From the IMG/VR virus record IMGVR_UViG_3300035156_000370, positions 1-45,715 of that record: DNA of 45,715 nt, one strand, 5' to 3'. Source of the DNA: a virus. The notes below the pieces were generated by a model that searched no databases, was not told where the DNA came from, and saw only the letters and a program-made list of their open reading frames with translations. Below are positions 29,535 to 37,365 of the stretch, piece by piece (the stretch's first letter is position 1; every line of letters begins with the position of its first letter). The position numbers and the translations under genes are program-made.

Positions 29535-30164
29535 GTGAAGGTAGTAACGCCGATTGTGACCACTACGACCACAATCGGCGTCACTCCCACCCCACCGCCC
29601 GCGCCGGCACCCACCCCAACGCCGGCACCCGCGCCGCAACCAGTGCCGACACCGGCACCCGCGCCGGTAGCGGTGACAGAATCCGCGCCGGCCTTGGCAG
29701 CGGAGCCAACGGTTGCAGCGGCCGTAGTGGCGCCGCTGCCGATTACGGCAACGCTGGCCCCAGCGCCCGAGCCGGCACCGACTGCTGAGCCAACGCCAAC
29801 GCCCGAGCCGGCACGGACACCGGAGCCAACCCCCACTCCAACACCACCGGGCACCGCATCGGAGGGCAACTGCCCTCATTGCAACCGGCCTTATCTCATC
29901 GCTTCATCTACTTCCTCAGTCCTCATGAAAATCAACGATATCAAAGGCATCAACGAAACTTTTGAGCAGGTGCCTAGCCTCGAAAAAGTACATATTCTGG
30001 AAGATGGCCGGCATTTCTTCAACGAAGAGCACGCCAAATCCGCCAACGGCTCCGAGACTTCCAAGGGCAAGGATGGCAAGCTGGTGAGCAAGCTCAAAGC
30101 CGTGAAGTACAAAACCTTGGAAAAAGGCGCTAAGGAGCTCACCGAAACCCCCGCCGCCGCTTAA
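29535..30164 (+). CDS. Proline-rich protein with CxxC, behind the capsid gene
   Basis: The frame is open from 29511. I choose GTG 29535 because GGAGGAG lies just upstream, giving 209 residues; TTG 29511 and ATG 29926 are alternatives. Residues about 15-110 are PxPxPA repeats with Thr/Glu, clearly disordered or a stiff rod; then NCPHCNRPYLI and a folded charged domain (MKINDIKGINETFEQVPSLEKVHILEDGRHFFNEEHA). The last part alone resembles small proteins found after Bacteroidota phage capsid genes; it may decorate the head. Confidence 0.55.
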   Translation: MKVVTPIVTTTTTIGVTPTPPPAPAPTPTPAPAPQPVPTPAPAPVAVTESAPALAAEPTVAAAVVAPLPITATLAPAPEPAPTAEPTPTPEPARTPEPTPTPTPPGTASEGNCPHCNRPYLIASSTSSVLMKINDIKGINETFEQVPSLEKVHILEDGRHFFNEEHAKSANGSETSKGKDGKLVSKLKAVKYKTLEKGAKELTETPAAA

Positions 30165-30188
30165 TCAGCGGCTCATCAGCAGGTAATC

Positions 30189-30647
30189 ATGAAAATGACT
30201 CCGGAGGGCATAGCCTTTTTAGTTCGTGAGGAAGGTTTTATGCCGAAAAAGTATCTGTGCTCTGCCGGAGTGCCGACTATTGGAATCGGGCATGTGATCC
30301 TGCCGAATGAACAGCACTACCACACGGCCACGCTCACGCGCCTGCAAGCCATGAATCTGCTGCAGGAAGATATCAGCCTCCGCTTTGGCCCAGCGGTACT
30401 CAAAAGCCTCACCAAGCCGACTACACCAAATCAGTTAGTCGCCATGATCAGCCTCTGCTTTAACATCGGCAGCGCTGGTTTTGCCCGCTCGACAGTGGCC
30501 CGGCTGCACAACGCCGGCAACGTGGATAAAGCGGCTATGACTGCAGCGTTTGCAGCCTGGAATAAAATCACCAAAAACGGCAAAAAGGTGGTGAGCCCGG
30601 GCTTAACGGCCCGCCGCGCCCGGGAAGCCGCCTTTTACTTCTCCTGA
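30189..30647 (+). CDS. Endolysin, GH24 muramidase (T4-type lysozyme)
   Basis: A 152-residue enzyme that cleaves peptidoglycan. E15-G16, C24 and T30 follow the E-x8-(D/C)-x5-T catalytic spacing of the family, with TIGIGH directly after; the usual Asp (D20 of T4 lysozyme) is Cys. QLVAMISLCFNIGSAGFARSTVARLHN and the final GLTARRAREAAFY also fit. No signal peptide, so it needs a holin. First of four lysis-type genes (30189-31838). Confidence 0.9.
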   Translation: MKMTPEGIAFLVREEGFMPKKYLCSAGVPTIGIGHVILPNEQHYHTATLTRLQAMNLLQEDISLRFGPAVLKSLTKPTTPNQLVAMISLCFNIGSAGFARSTVARLHNAGNVDKAAMTAAFAAWNKITKNGKKVVSPGLTARRAREAAFYFS

Positions 30648-30649
30648 GT

Positions 30650-30970
30650 ATGAGCCCGGCCACTGCAGTAAAACAGGTGAGCGGAGCGGAGTGGGTGAAG
30701 TGGGCTGTAGGTATTCTGATTGCGGTGCTAACGGCCTGCAATGGGTGGGCATTTGCCTATACCATCGGCATAGAGCACCGGGTTACGAAAGTGGAAACTG
30801 ATCAGGCTAGCCACCTGATCAGTGCCGCAAACGACAAAACGGCCATCAATGCCCGCTTAGATCGGACGGATGCCGCGCAGGCGCAGGTGCTTACCACCAT
30901 CAACGCGGTAGCGGTAGACGTGGCCCGGATTCGAGGCTACATGGAACGCCAAAAAGACACCAGCAAATGA
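30650..30970 (+). CDS. Membrane protein with coiled coil, lysis cassette
   Basis: A 106-residue protein with one membrane helix (WVKWAVGILIAVLTACNGWAFAYTI, about 14-38) and a following helical coiled coil (IEHRVTKVETDQASHLI...ARLDRTDAAQAQVLTTINAVAVDVARIRGYME), the layout of XhlA-type or accessory holin proteins. It starts 2 bp after the endolysin stop and overlaps the u-spanin gene by 4 bp. Accessory holin is the most likely role; unproven. Confidence 0.6.
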   Translation: MSPATAVKQVSGAEWVKWAVGILIAVLTACNGWAFAYTIGIEHRVTKVETDQASHLISAANDKTAINARLDRTDAAQAQVLTTINAVAVDVARIRGYMERQKDTSK

Positions 30971-31611
30971 GAAATCTGATTTTCGGCCTGATGGCCATGC
31001 TGCTGCTGCTCAGCTGCAACCCGCTCCGAGAGCTCGGCAAAACGCCCGCCCAAAAGGTAGCCGGCTTTATTGCGGATCATCCGGAACTCGTGCGGCCGGA
31101 GACGGTGCAGGTAAAGGTGCCGTTCATCGTGCCTCAGGTTCGCTTTGAGCGATCCTTTCCGGTGATTGTTCACGATACAATTTGTCGGCAAAAAGAGGCC
31201 TCTCAGCTGGACTCCCTGATCAATCACCTCAGCATCTCGCTCGATACGGCGCAAAAGGCAGCCACCAAAGCCAAGCTGCATCAGCTGCTAGACAACCGGC
31301 CGGTATTGCGTGACACACTCTGCTTTGATACGCTCGGAGTGCAGGGCCGGCTCTGGCTAAAGGATAGAGTTTATAAGCTACTAATCATTCGTGCTGCTAT
31401 CAAGGACACGGCTAGGGGGGCCGCGGTGGTGGGCAAGCTCGCTCCTTGCCCACCACCCACGGCGCCCGGGCCACCGGCATTTGAATGGCTGCAGCCGGCC
31501 ACCTGGGCAGTGCCCTGGTGGGTATGGCTCCTACTCGGCATCTGCTTAGGAGTCTGCCTGCTGCAAGGGGCTGTGATGCTGGCTTACCGCTTTTTCACCC
31601 GCCCGCTATGA
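30967..31611 (+). CDS. Unimolecular spanin (u-spanin) candidate
   Basis: A 214-residue protein with an N-terminal lipoprotein signal (MRNLIFGLMAMLLLLSC, lipobox Cys 17) and a C-terminal membrane helix (about 183-206: WVWLLLGICLGVCLLQGAVMLAY) ending in a short basic tail. Outer-membrane lipid anchor plus inner-membrane helix in one chain is the definition of u-spanins such as T1 gp11, which fuse the two membranes in the last step of lysis. The periplasmic part (20-180) is mixed beta/helix with a Pro-rich stretch. It lies in the lysis cassette. Confidence 0.7.
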   Translation: MRNLIFGLMAMLLLLSCNPLRELGKTPAQKVAGFIADHPELVRPETVQVKVPFIVPQVRFERSFPVIVHDTICRQKEASQLDSLINHLSISLDTAQKAATKAKLHQLLDNRPVLRDTLCFDTLGVQGRLWLKDRVYKLLIIRAAIKDTARGAAVVGKLAPCPPPTAPGPPAFEWLQPATWAVPWWVWLLLGICLGVCLLQGAVMLAYRFFTRPL

Positions 31612-31838
31612 AAACGCTCCTTGCCCGCCTCAAAGCACCCACGCCGGCATTTTGGCGAAAGGTGCAGGTACGCGGGGCCATCGTTGGCACCTCCCTAGCC
31701 GGCACGGCCGCGCTGCCGGGCCTGCCGCCGCTGCTGAGCACCGCCTGCACTTACGCCGCTTTTGCCTGTGGTATTGCGGTGGCAGTGGCTCAAGCCACAT
31801 GTGACACTCCTCCAACTGACTCAGAAACCCCTGTTTAG
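31608..31838 (+). CDS. Holin candidate
   Basis: A 76-residue protein from ATG 31608 (overlap of 4 bp with the u-spanin). A basic N-terminus (KTLLARLKAPTPAFWRKVQ) precedes two closely spaced hydrophobic stretches (about 23-42 and 48-66) and a short acidic tail. Size, charge pattern and place match the two-helix holins of Bacteroidota phages that release the endolysin. Confidence 0.65.
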   Translation: MKTLLARLKAPTPAFWRKVQVRGAIVGTSLAGTAALPGLPPLLSTACTYAAFACGIAVAVAQATCDTPPTDSETPV

Positions 31839-31841
31839 CTC

Positions 31842-33032
31842 ATGCTGCCAGATATCACAATCACCAAATTAAACGGGGGCTTAGGCCGCCAAAAGCCTAC
31901 TGATGATGGAATTTCGGCCCTCATCACGCAAGGCGCCGCTATTGCCGGCAAGCTAGTGCTAGGGCAGATCTATGAGCTCCGGAGCCTGCAGGCTGCTGAG
32001 CAGCTGGGCATCACGGCCACGGCCGTCGGCTACGCGAAGGTGCACCGGCAGATCAGCGAGTTCTACCGACTCGCACCCGGGGCACTGCTCATGCTGATGG
32101 TAGTGGCCACGGATATCAGCCTCACCGAAATAGCTGATCGTACGCTGCCCTACGCTAAGAAGCTGCTCACCGCCCAAAATGGCAAAGTGAAGCAAATCGG
32201 GCTCTATCAGAATCAGCCCGCCGGCTACGCGCCCGTTATCACCACCGGCTTAGATGCCGATGTGCTTGGCGCGGTGCAGAAAGCGCAGGCACTCGCAGCG
32301 GAAGAATTTACGCAGCACCGCCCGGTATTCTTTGCCATCGGTGGCCACGGCCTGCAGGCAGACCTGAGCACGGCCGCGGATCTGCGCACCCTGCTCTCTG
32401 ACAGTGTTTCGGTGGTAGTGGCTGCTGATCATCTGAACCTGCCTGCTGAGCCCGCCCTGGGTGCCTTGCTCGGCACCATCAGCGCCGCTCAGGTGCACTT
32501 GTGCATTGGCTGGGTAGGTGGCTTTCAGCTGCAGGGTGATGGCTATTTTCTGCAAGCCGGCCTCTGCAACGGCAAGGCCAATGAGGATCTGCTGCCGGGT
32601 GATTTAGGAGCTCTAGATGGCAAAGGCTACATCGTGGCCACGCAGCACCCGGGTACGGACGGATTCTTTTTTGCCGACTCGCCAACGTGTGCCGCGGCTG
32701 ATTCCGATTTCGCCAACATCGAAAGCACTCGCACCATCAACAAAGGCGCCCGCTTGATCCGCACGGCCCTGCTGCCCTTCCTCAAAGGCCCGCTGCAGGT
32801 AACTGGTGAGGGCACCCTGCAGCCGCAGGTGCTCACTGAATTAGAGCAGAAAGGCCGCACTGCCTTAGAGGTAAACATGGGCCGCGCCGGTGAGATCAGC
32901 GCCCTTGATGTGTACATCGATCCAGAGCAGAAAGTGCTGAGCGGATCAACGCTGAAAGTTAAGTTTTCTGTGGTGCCTGTAGGGGTGGCCCGTCACATTG
33001 AGGCCACTATTGGCCTCGCAGCTTCTATCTAA
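31842..33032 (+). CDS. Tail sheath protein (DUF2586 type)
   Basis: A 396-residue protein. ALITQGAAIAGKLVLGQIYELRSLQAAEQLGI, the later VGGFQLQGDGYFLQAGLCNGK, and TRTINKGARLIRTALLPFLKGPLQV fit the DUF2586 contractile-sheath family (Bacteroidota myoviruses). The C-terminal domain (GEISALDVYIDPEQKVLSGSTLKVKFSVVPVGVARHIEATIGL) is the conserved sheath inner domain that contacts the tube. This gene makes the phage a myovirus. Followed by the tube gene after 3 bp. Confidence 0.85.
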   Translation: MLPDITITKLNGGLGRQKPTDDGISALITQGAAIAGKLVLGQIYELRSLQAAEQLGITATAVGYAKVHRQISEFYRLAPGALLMLMVVATDISLTEIADRTLPYAKKLLTAQNGKVKQIGLYQNQPAGYAPVITTGLDADVLGAVQKAQALAAEEFTQHRPVFFAIGGHGLQADLSTAADLRTLLSDSVSVVVAADHLNLPAEPALGALLGTISAAQVHLCIGWVGGFQLQGDGYFLQAGLCNGKANEDLLPGDLGALDGKGYIVATQHPGTDGFFFADSPTCAAADSDFANIESTRTINKGARLIRTALLPFLKGPLQVTGEGTLQPQVLTELEQKGRTALEVNMGRAGEISALDVYIDPEQKVLSGSTLKVKFSVVPVGVARHIEATIGLAASI

Positions 33033-33035
33033 ATC

Positions 33036-33458
33036 ATGGTTGATAAACCGTTACTGAATGGCCGTGCCTATGATTGGGCGTCTATCAGAGTGCAGCTGCT
33101 AGGGCTCACCATGGTAGGCATTACGGCAGTCTCCTATGAGGACTCTCAGGAGAAAGTAGACAATCACGGCGCCGGCATCTATGCCTCTAGCCGCGGCCTG
33201 GGCAAGTACGAGGCTAAGGCTAGCATCACCCTCGAAATGAAAGAGGTAGAGCGGATTCAGGCCGCGCTGCCGCCCGGCCAACGGATCACGGATATCCCGC
33301 CTTTCAACATCGTGGTAGCCTTTGTAAACGCTAGCAATCGGATGGTAACGCACACTATCCACAACTGCGAGTTCCTGGGCAACAAACGCGAGATGAAAAC
33401 CGGTGATACCACTATTGAGGTGCAGCTGGATTTGATCACCTCTCATATCAGCTGGTAA
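33036..33458 (+). CDS. Tail tube protein
   Basis: A 140-residue, beta-rich protein right after the sheath. GRAYDWASIRVQLLGLTMVGITAVSYEDSQEKVDNHGAG...GLGKYEAKASITLEMKEVERI and NCEFLGNKREMKTGDTTIEVQLDLITSHISW match tube proteins of Bacteroidota contractile phages. They form the inner tube for DNA passage. Its stop overlaps the next start (TAATG). Confidence 0.8.
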   Translation: MVDKPLLNGRAYDWASIRVQLLGLTMVGITAVSYEDSQEKVDNHGAGIYASSRGLGKYEAKASITLEMKEVERIQAALPPGQRITDIPPFNIVVAFVNASNRMVTHTIHNCEFLGNKREMKTGDTTIEVQLDLITSHISW

Positions 33459-33874
33459 TGCAGGACGCTACCCAACAAACTACACCGGCGGCCGTGGCCA
33501 TCGGTGCTCTGCAGCCGAACTCCTACGCACCGGCGCCGGCCGCGCCCGCGGTTGATCCGCTGCAGCAGCAGATAGAGAAGTGGAAACGGCAGCACCGGGA
33601 AGTACATGAGGTGTCGGTGGTGATAGCAGAGGGTGATGTGGCCGTGTGCTATATCCACAATCCAGACCGGAATGTGCTAGCCTACGCCATCAGCCGCACG
33701 CTAAAGGCTCAGGTGATTGAGGCCGGTGAGTTTATCCTCTCCAACTGCTGGCTAGGGGGTGATGAGCGGTGCAATCCGAATAGCTCCCAGTGCTTTGATC
33801 CGGCGGTGATTGCCGCCGCTATGGACGTGGCCCAGAGCATTGAACTGCTAGCCCATAGCTCAAAAAAGCTATAG
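33458..33874 (+). CDS. Tail assembly chaperone, zero-frame product (G-like)
   Basis: A 138-residue protein. After an Ala/Pro-rich start it carries EKWKRQHREVHEVSVVIAEGDVAVCYIHNPDRNVLAYA and ISNCWLGGDE-type sequence, which matches the tail-assembly chaperone family placed between tube and tape measure genes in these phages. Such proteins hold the tape measure before tube assembly. The frame ends in TCA AAA AAG CTA TAG, with a slippery heptamer at 33862-33868 that opens a -1 extension. Confidence 0.75.
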   Translation: MQDATQQTTPAAVAIGALQPNSYAPAPAAPAVDPLQQQIEKWKRQHREVHEVSVVIAEGDVAVCYIHNPDRNVLAYAISRTLKAQVIEAGEFILSNCWLGGDERCNPNSSQCFDPAVIAAAMDVAQSIELLAHSSKKL

Positions 33875-34065
33875 CCTCGGCTCAGGTTATCTCTGATAAG
33901 GAGGGTGATGATGAGATCCAAAAAATGGCTGCAGTGATCAGCCATTTTTTGCACATACCGAATCCTGAGAGCCTATCAGATGAAGATTTCGGGGCAAAGT
34001 TTCAGATGGCTGATTGGCTTCGCAGAAACCCACAATTACGGCCCATAAAGGCTAAAATATTCTAG
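33862..34065 (+). CDS. -1 frameshift extension of the tail chaperone (GT-like)
   Basis: A_AAA_AAG (33862-33868) is the dnaX-type -1 slippery sequence, read in the correct phase in the last codons of the chaperone gene. After a -1 slip the ribosome reads A-I-A-S-A-Q-V-I-S-D... for 65 codons to TAG 34063-34065, 4 bp before the tape measure ATG; the fusion would have about 202 residues. The extension is charged and helical (GDDEIQKMAAVISHFLHIP, FGAKFQMADWLRRNPQLRPIK) and has no good start of its own near the junction. This matches the G/GT arrangement of lambda and P2-like phages. Frameshifting itself is inferred. Confidence 0.75.
   Translation, partial: KKAIASAQVISDKEGDDEIQKMAAVISHFLHIPNPESLSDEDFGAKFQMADWLRRNPQLRPIKAKIF
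33920..33950 (+). promoter_or_regulatory. Terminator-like hairpin inside the frameshift extension
   Basis: AAAAAATGGCTG and CAGCCATTTTTT form a perfect 12-bp stem with a 7-nt loop ending in six U, 51 nt past the slippery site. It looks like an intrinsic terminator within coding sequence and could attenuate the transcript before the tape measure gene or influence the paused ribosome. The 5-bp TTATC/GATAA hairpin at 33886-33898 is nearer the slip site but weak. Confidence 0.5.
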
Positions 34066-34069
34066 TTAA

Positions 34070-35716
34070 ATGGCATCTCTGCTCAATTTTAAGCTAACAC
34101 TTGAGGATCTGCTAGGACCAAAATTGGCGTCCCTAGCGGCCAAAGTTGAGAGCTTCGGGCGGGACGTAGAAAAGCCGCACAAAGTCCGGGTAGATACTGA
34201 GCAGGCCAAAGGGGGGCTGAGCTCGCTGGCTAGCATGGCCGGCTCCGCATTTGCGGCCATCGGCATTTTCGAGGCGGCGAAAGGCATCGTGAAGATGGGG
34301 AGCGACTTAGAGCAGACGCGCATCCAATTCGAGACGTTTGCCGGATCCGCCGAAAAGGGCAACGCCGTACTAGCCGACCTGCAGAAATTCGCCCAGGTCA
34401 CGCCGTTTGAGGATGATCAGGTGATTGGCGCCGGCAGGCAATTGATGGCCTTCGGGGAGAAAGCCGAAAACCTTAACCCCATCCTCACCAAGCTCGGCAA
34501 CATCAGCAGCGCCACCGGCAAGGATTTCAATGAGCTGGTTTCGATGTGGGGCAAAAACAAGTTGTCCGGCGTCATTCAGGGAGAGGATCTGAACCAGCTG
34601 GTAGATTCTGGTATTCCGGTGATGGACTCGCTAGCGAAGCAGTTGGGGGTAACTACCTCGGAAGTCCGGAAAATGGGTGCCGATGGGAAGATTTCTTTCG
34701 GCATGCTGGATAAGGCCTTTGACGAGCTCGGAGGCGCCGGCGGCAAGTGGGGCAACCTGATGGAAAAGCAATCTAAGACGTTCGCCGGCCGGCTGAGCAG
34801 CTTAGTAGGCTTTGCCCAAAACCTCGGAGGCAAGTTAGGAGAGGCCATCACGCCCGGGCTCGGCAAGATCGTAGATGCAGGTGCTGCACTTATGACGTTT
34901 ATCAGCACCAACACCTCGAAAATAGTCGAGATGTTTCGGCCGCTGCAGGAAGCGGTGCAGCCGCTCCTAGATTCCTTTGATCAGATCTATCAGCAGCTAG
35001 GTATTGTAGGTGATGGCAGTGGCTTTCTAACCTCTGTTTTCAATGGCATGGCCACGGCCATCAACTACCTGAGCCCGGTGATCAAGATTGCCGCCTCAGC
35101 GCTGGGTGCTATCTATACCAAGTTTGCCGGCCTATTGGGTGCTATTGGTCGTTTCATCGAAACGAGCCCGCGGCTACAGAAATTCTTTGTAGGGCTTTGG
35201 ACTGGTGCCGTTGCCGCCTTTGAAGGCATTGTAAAAGCGGCTGTGAGGCTGTTCGGTGGCCTCTCCGATATCATTGAGGGGGTGTTTACCCTGAATTGGG
35301 GTAAGCTCAAAACCGGCCTCAAAGAGAGTCTGCTCTCTATTGCCGATGGTGGTGGCATCGCAGAGAAAGCCGGCGCCGGCTTCGCAGATGGCTACAAAAA
35401 AGGGTTCAAGAAATCCACTCTCTTCGATAAGGCCAAAGAAACGAGCGACGGCTCAGCGGCCTCGGCTTTCATGGCCGGCGGCAAACCGGCCGCAGCTCCG
35501 GCCTCACTTGCTCCGAGTCTGAAAGAAAAGGCCGGCACTGCCGGCGCCGCCGGCGGCTCAAAGCTGACCAACATCACCATCAACATTAAGGAGATGATTC
35601 ACGAGCTCACGGTGCAGGCTGCTACGGTAACGGAGGGCGCGGATCAGATTGCCACCATCGTGCTGCAGAAACTGATGGCTAGCCTCAATGATGTGAACAC
35701 TATAGCCTCAACCTGA
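34070..35716 (+). CDS. Tape measure protein, copy 2 (native tail operon)
   Basis: A 548-residue protein beginning MASLLNFKLTLEDLLGPKLASL. The tape-measure core (MGSDLEQTRIQFETFAGSAEKGNAVLADLQKFAQVTPFEDDQVI...AGRQLMAFGEKAENLNPILTKLGNIS) is unmistakable; hydrophobic helices around 270-400 are usual. The C-terminus is almost identical to copy 1 (21736-23385). It stands in the classic place after the frameshifted chaperone and before baseplate genes, so it is the native copy. Confidence 0.92.
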   Translation: MASLLNFKLTLEDLLGPKLASLAAKVESFGRDVEKPHKVRVDTEQAKGGLSSLASMAGSAFAAIGIFEAAKGIVKMGSDLEQTRIQFETFAGSAEKGNAVLADLQKFAQVTPFEDDQVIGAGRQLMAFGEKAENLNPILTKLGNISSATGKDFNELVSMWGKNKLSGVIQGEDLNQLVDSGIPVMDSLAKQLGVTTSEVRKMGADGKISFGMLDKAFDELGGAGGKWGNLMEKQSKTFAGRLSSLVGFAQNLGGKLGEAITPGLGKIVDAGAALMTFISTNTSKIVEMFRPLQEAVQPLLDSFDQIYQQLGIVGDGSGFLTSVFNGMATAINYLSPVIKIAASALGAIYTKFAGLLGAIGRFIETSPRLQKFFVGLWTGAVAAFEGIVKAAVRLFGGLSDIIEGVFTLNWGKLKTGLKESLLSIADGGGIAEKAGAGFADGYKKGFKKSTLFDKAKETSDGSAASAFMAGGKPAAAPASLAPSLKEKAGTAGAAGGSKLTNITINIKEMIHELTVQAATVTEGADQIATIVLQKLMASLNDVNTIAST

Positions 35717-36318
35717 TGCGCCAACTCGATTTAAAAGCACTTACCGCGGAGGCGTTTGGCTATGGTGCTAGTCAGGAGCTGCAGCGCTATCAGCGGCCGC
35801 AGCCCCTGGGCCCTAAAGATCAGCCGCGCGCGCAGCCGCCGGCGCCGGAGCTCCATGGCGCCGGCGGCCGCGGCCTGTTAGGGCTGCCAGTGTTTTGCAA
35901 AGTGAGCTTTCAGCCGATCCGCACCAATGCCGGCTTATTCGAAGGTATCGACTTGCTAGATCCGCTGGTGACAGTGACGCAGCCGCAAAACATTGTGCAG
36001 ACTACTATCACCGGCCGAAAGGGAACGGTGAAAGAGTACATCAATGAGGGAGATTATGCGGTAGTGATCCGCGGCATCCTGGCTACGGATCCTTTCGCCG
36101 CCAACCGCTTTGAGTACCCGCTGCAGCAGGTGCAGCAAATGCGCGAAATGGTAGCGCTCGGCGTAGCGCTGCCGGTGGCCGGGTGGTTACTCGACACCTA
36201 CAACATCAAAAATCTAGTGATCACGAACGCCACTTATGACGCGCTGCCGGGCTACACCAACCTGCAGGGCTATGAGCTCCAGTGCCTCAGTGATGAACCG
36301 ATAGAACTCAGCTTGTAG
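35716..36318 (+). CDS. Baseplate/tail protein, DUF6046-like
   Basis: A 200-residue protein starting 1 bp inside the tape measure stop (TGATG). TTITGRKGTVKEYINEGDYAVVIRGILATDP...YPLQQVQQMREM...YNIKNLVITNATYDALPGYTNLQGYELQCLSDEPIEL is the pattern of the DUF6046 family of Bacteroidota phage tail proteins, which stand between the tape measure and the hub gene and probably play the part of a baseplate adaptor. The first 60 residues are Pro/Gly-rich. Confidence 0.7.
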   Translation: MRQLDLKALTAEAFGYGASQELQRYQRPQPLGPKDQPRAQPPAPELHGAGGRGLLGLPVFCKVSFQPIRTNAGLFEGIDLLDPLVTVTQPQNIVQTTITGRKGTVKEYINEGDYAVVIRGILATDPFAANRFEYPLQQVQQMREMVALGVALPVAGWLLDTYNIKNLVITNATYDALPGYTNLQGYELQCLSDEPIELSL

Positions 36319-36320
36319 CC

Positions 36321-37361
36321 ATGCTCAGCCTTAAAGATTCCCTGAAAATAGAGCTTGGTGCCCTGCAGCCGATTGATTTCGTGCACGAAGTGAAAATCAA
36401 CTCTACCTGGCAGAAATTCACCGACACCTGCACCATCACGCTGCCGCGCAAAATCCGCGTGCTGCAGGCCGGCGCCGTAAAGGATCTGCCGGATTTGCTG
36501 CAGGTTGGTGATCCGGTGTCGGTGGCCTATGGCTATGATGGCGTGATTCGGCCGGAGTTCAGTGGCTTTATCAGCGCCATAAAGCCCGGCGCCCCGTTTC
36601 AGATTGAGTGTGAGGATGCCATGTGGCTGCTCAAGCGCAAGCAGCTGAGCAAGGCCTGGCGCTCTGTCACGCTCCGGCAGCTGCTGCAGTTCGTGCTAGA
36701 CGAAAACGGCCTCAACTATCCGATTTCGGAGCTCGGAGAGCTCAGCCTCGGCAAGTACACCATCACCAAGGCCACCGGCGCTCAGGTGTTCGACTCGCTC
36801 AAAAGTCAGTTCGGCATTCGGTGCTTTTTCCGCGCTGGTGTTTTGGTAGCAGGTGATCCGTATCAGGCTGCCAGCAAAGCCGCGGAGCACCGATATGGTT
36901 TCACCCAGAACATCATCAACTCGGATTTAGCCTACACCCTTGCCGATGATGTAGCTATTCGCTTTCACGGTGTTTCACACCTGAAGGGGGGCAAGAAAAT
37001 CGAGGTAGACGAAGGCGGCAGCACCAAAACCGGCAAAACGAAAGGCGAAACCGGGCAAGTAGTCAACGCTTTCAGCAAAGGGGTGCCGGCTGGCGAATTG
37101 CGCACCATCAACGCCGTAGGGCTCAATGAAGCGCAGCTGAGGGCCTTCGTGCAAAGTGAGGCCAAGCGCCTCCGCTTTGATGGCTACCGGGGCGGGTTTA
37201 CTTCGTTCGGCAATCCGCCGGCGGAGCACGGGGATATAGCCGTGCTCTCGGATCCGGACTATCCGGAGCGGGCCGGGCGCTACTTCATTGATGAAGTGGT
37301 GAAAACGTTCGGGGTGGGTGGCAGTCGTCGACAAATCAAGCTAGGACCAAAAGCCGCCTAA
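36321..37361 (+). CDS. Baseplate hub protein (late control gpD-like)
   Basis: A 346-residue protein resembling P2 gpD/Mu gp44-type hubs: an N-terminal beta domain (FTDTCTITLPRK...LLQVGDPVSVAYGYDG...EFSGFISAIKPGAPFQIECEDAMWLLKR) followed by a second barrel and a Gly/Lys-rich loop (about 218-245). These trimeric proteins cap the tube and hold the spike. The spike gene follows after 4 bp. Family recognition rests on the pattern and gene order. Confidence 0.75.
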   Translation: MLSLKDSLKIELGALQPIDFVHEVKINSTWQKFTDTCTITLPRKIRVLQAGAVKDLPDLLQVGDPVSVAYGYDGVIRPEFSGFISAIKPGAPFQIECEDAMWLLKRKQLSKAWRSVTLRQLLQFVLDENGLNYPISELGELSLGKYTITKATGAQVFDSLKSQFGIRCFFRAGVLVAGDPYQAASKAAEHRYGFTQNIINSDLAYTLADDVAIRFHGVSHLKGGKKIEVDEGGSTKTGKTKGETGQVVNAFSKGVPAGELRTINAVGLNEAQLRAFVQSEAKRLRFDGYRGGFTSFGNPPAEHGDIAVLSDPDYPERAGRYFIDEVVKTFGVGGSRRQIKLGPKAA

Positions 37362-37365
37362 TACC

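Noticed and set aside
29202-29879. Arg/Cys-rich minus-strand frames opposite the proline-rich gene
   Set aside because: They are complements of the PTPxPA repeats and the capsid gene; composition is that of a GC-rich shadow, with no neighbours or start signals to support them.
21736-35716. The two tape measure genes as template and variable repeats of a diversity-generating retroelement
   Set aside because: Both copies are full genes, differences are not adenine-specific, and no reverse transcriptase is present in the window.
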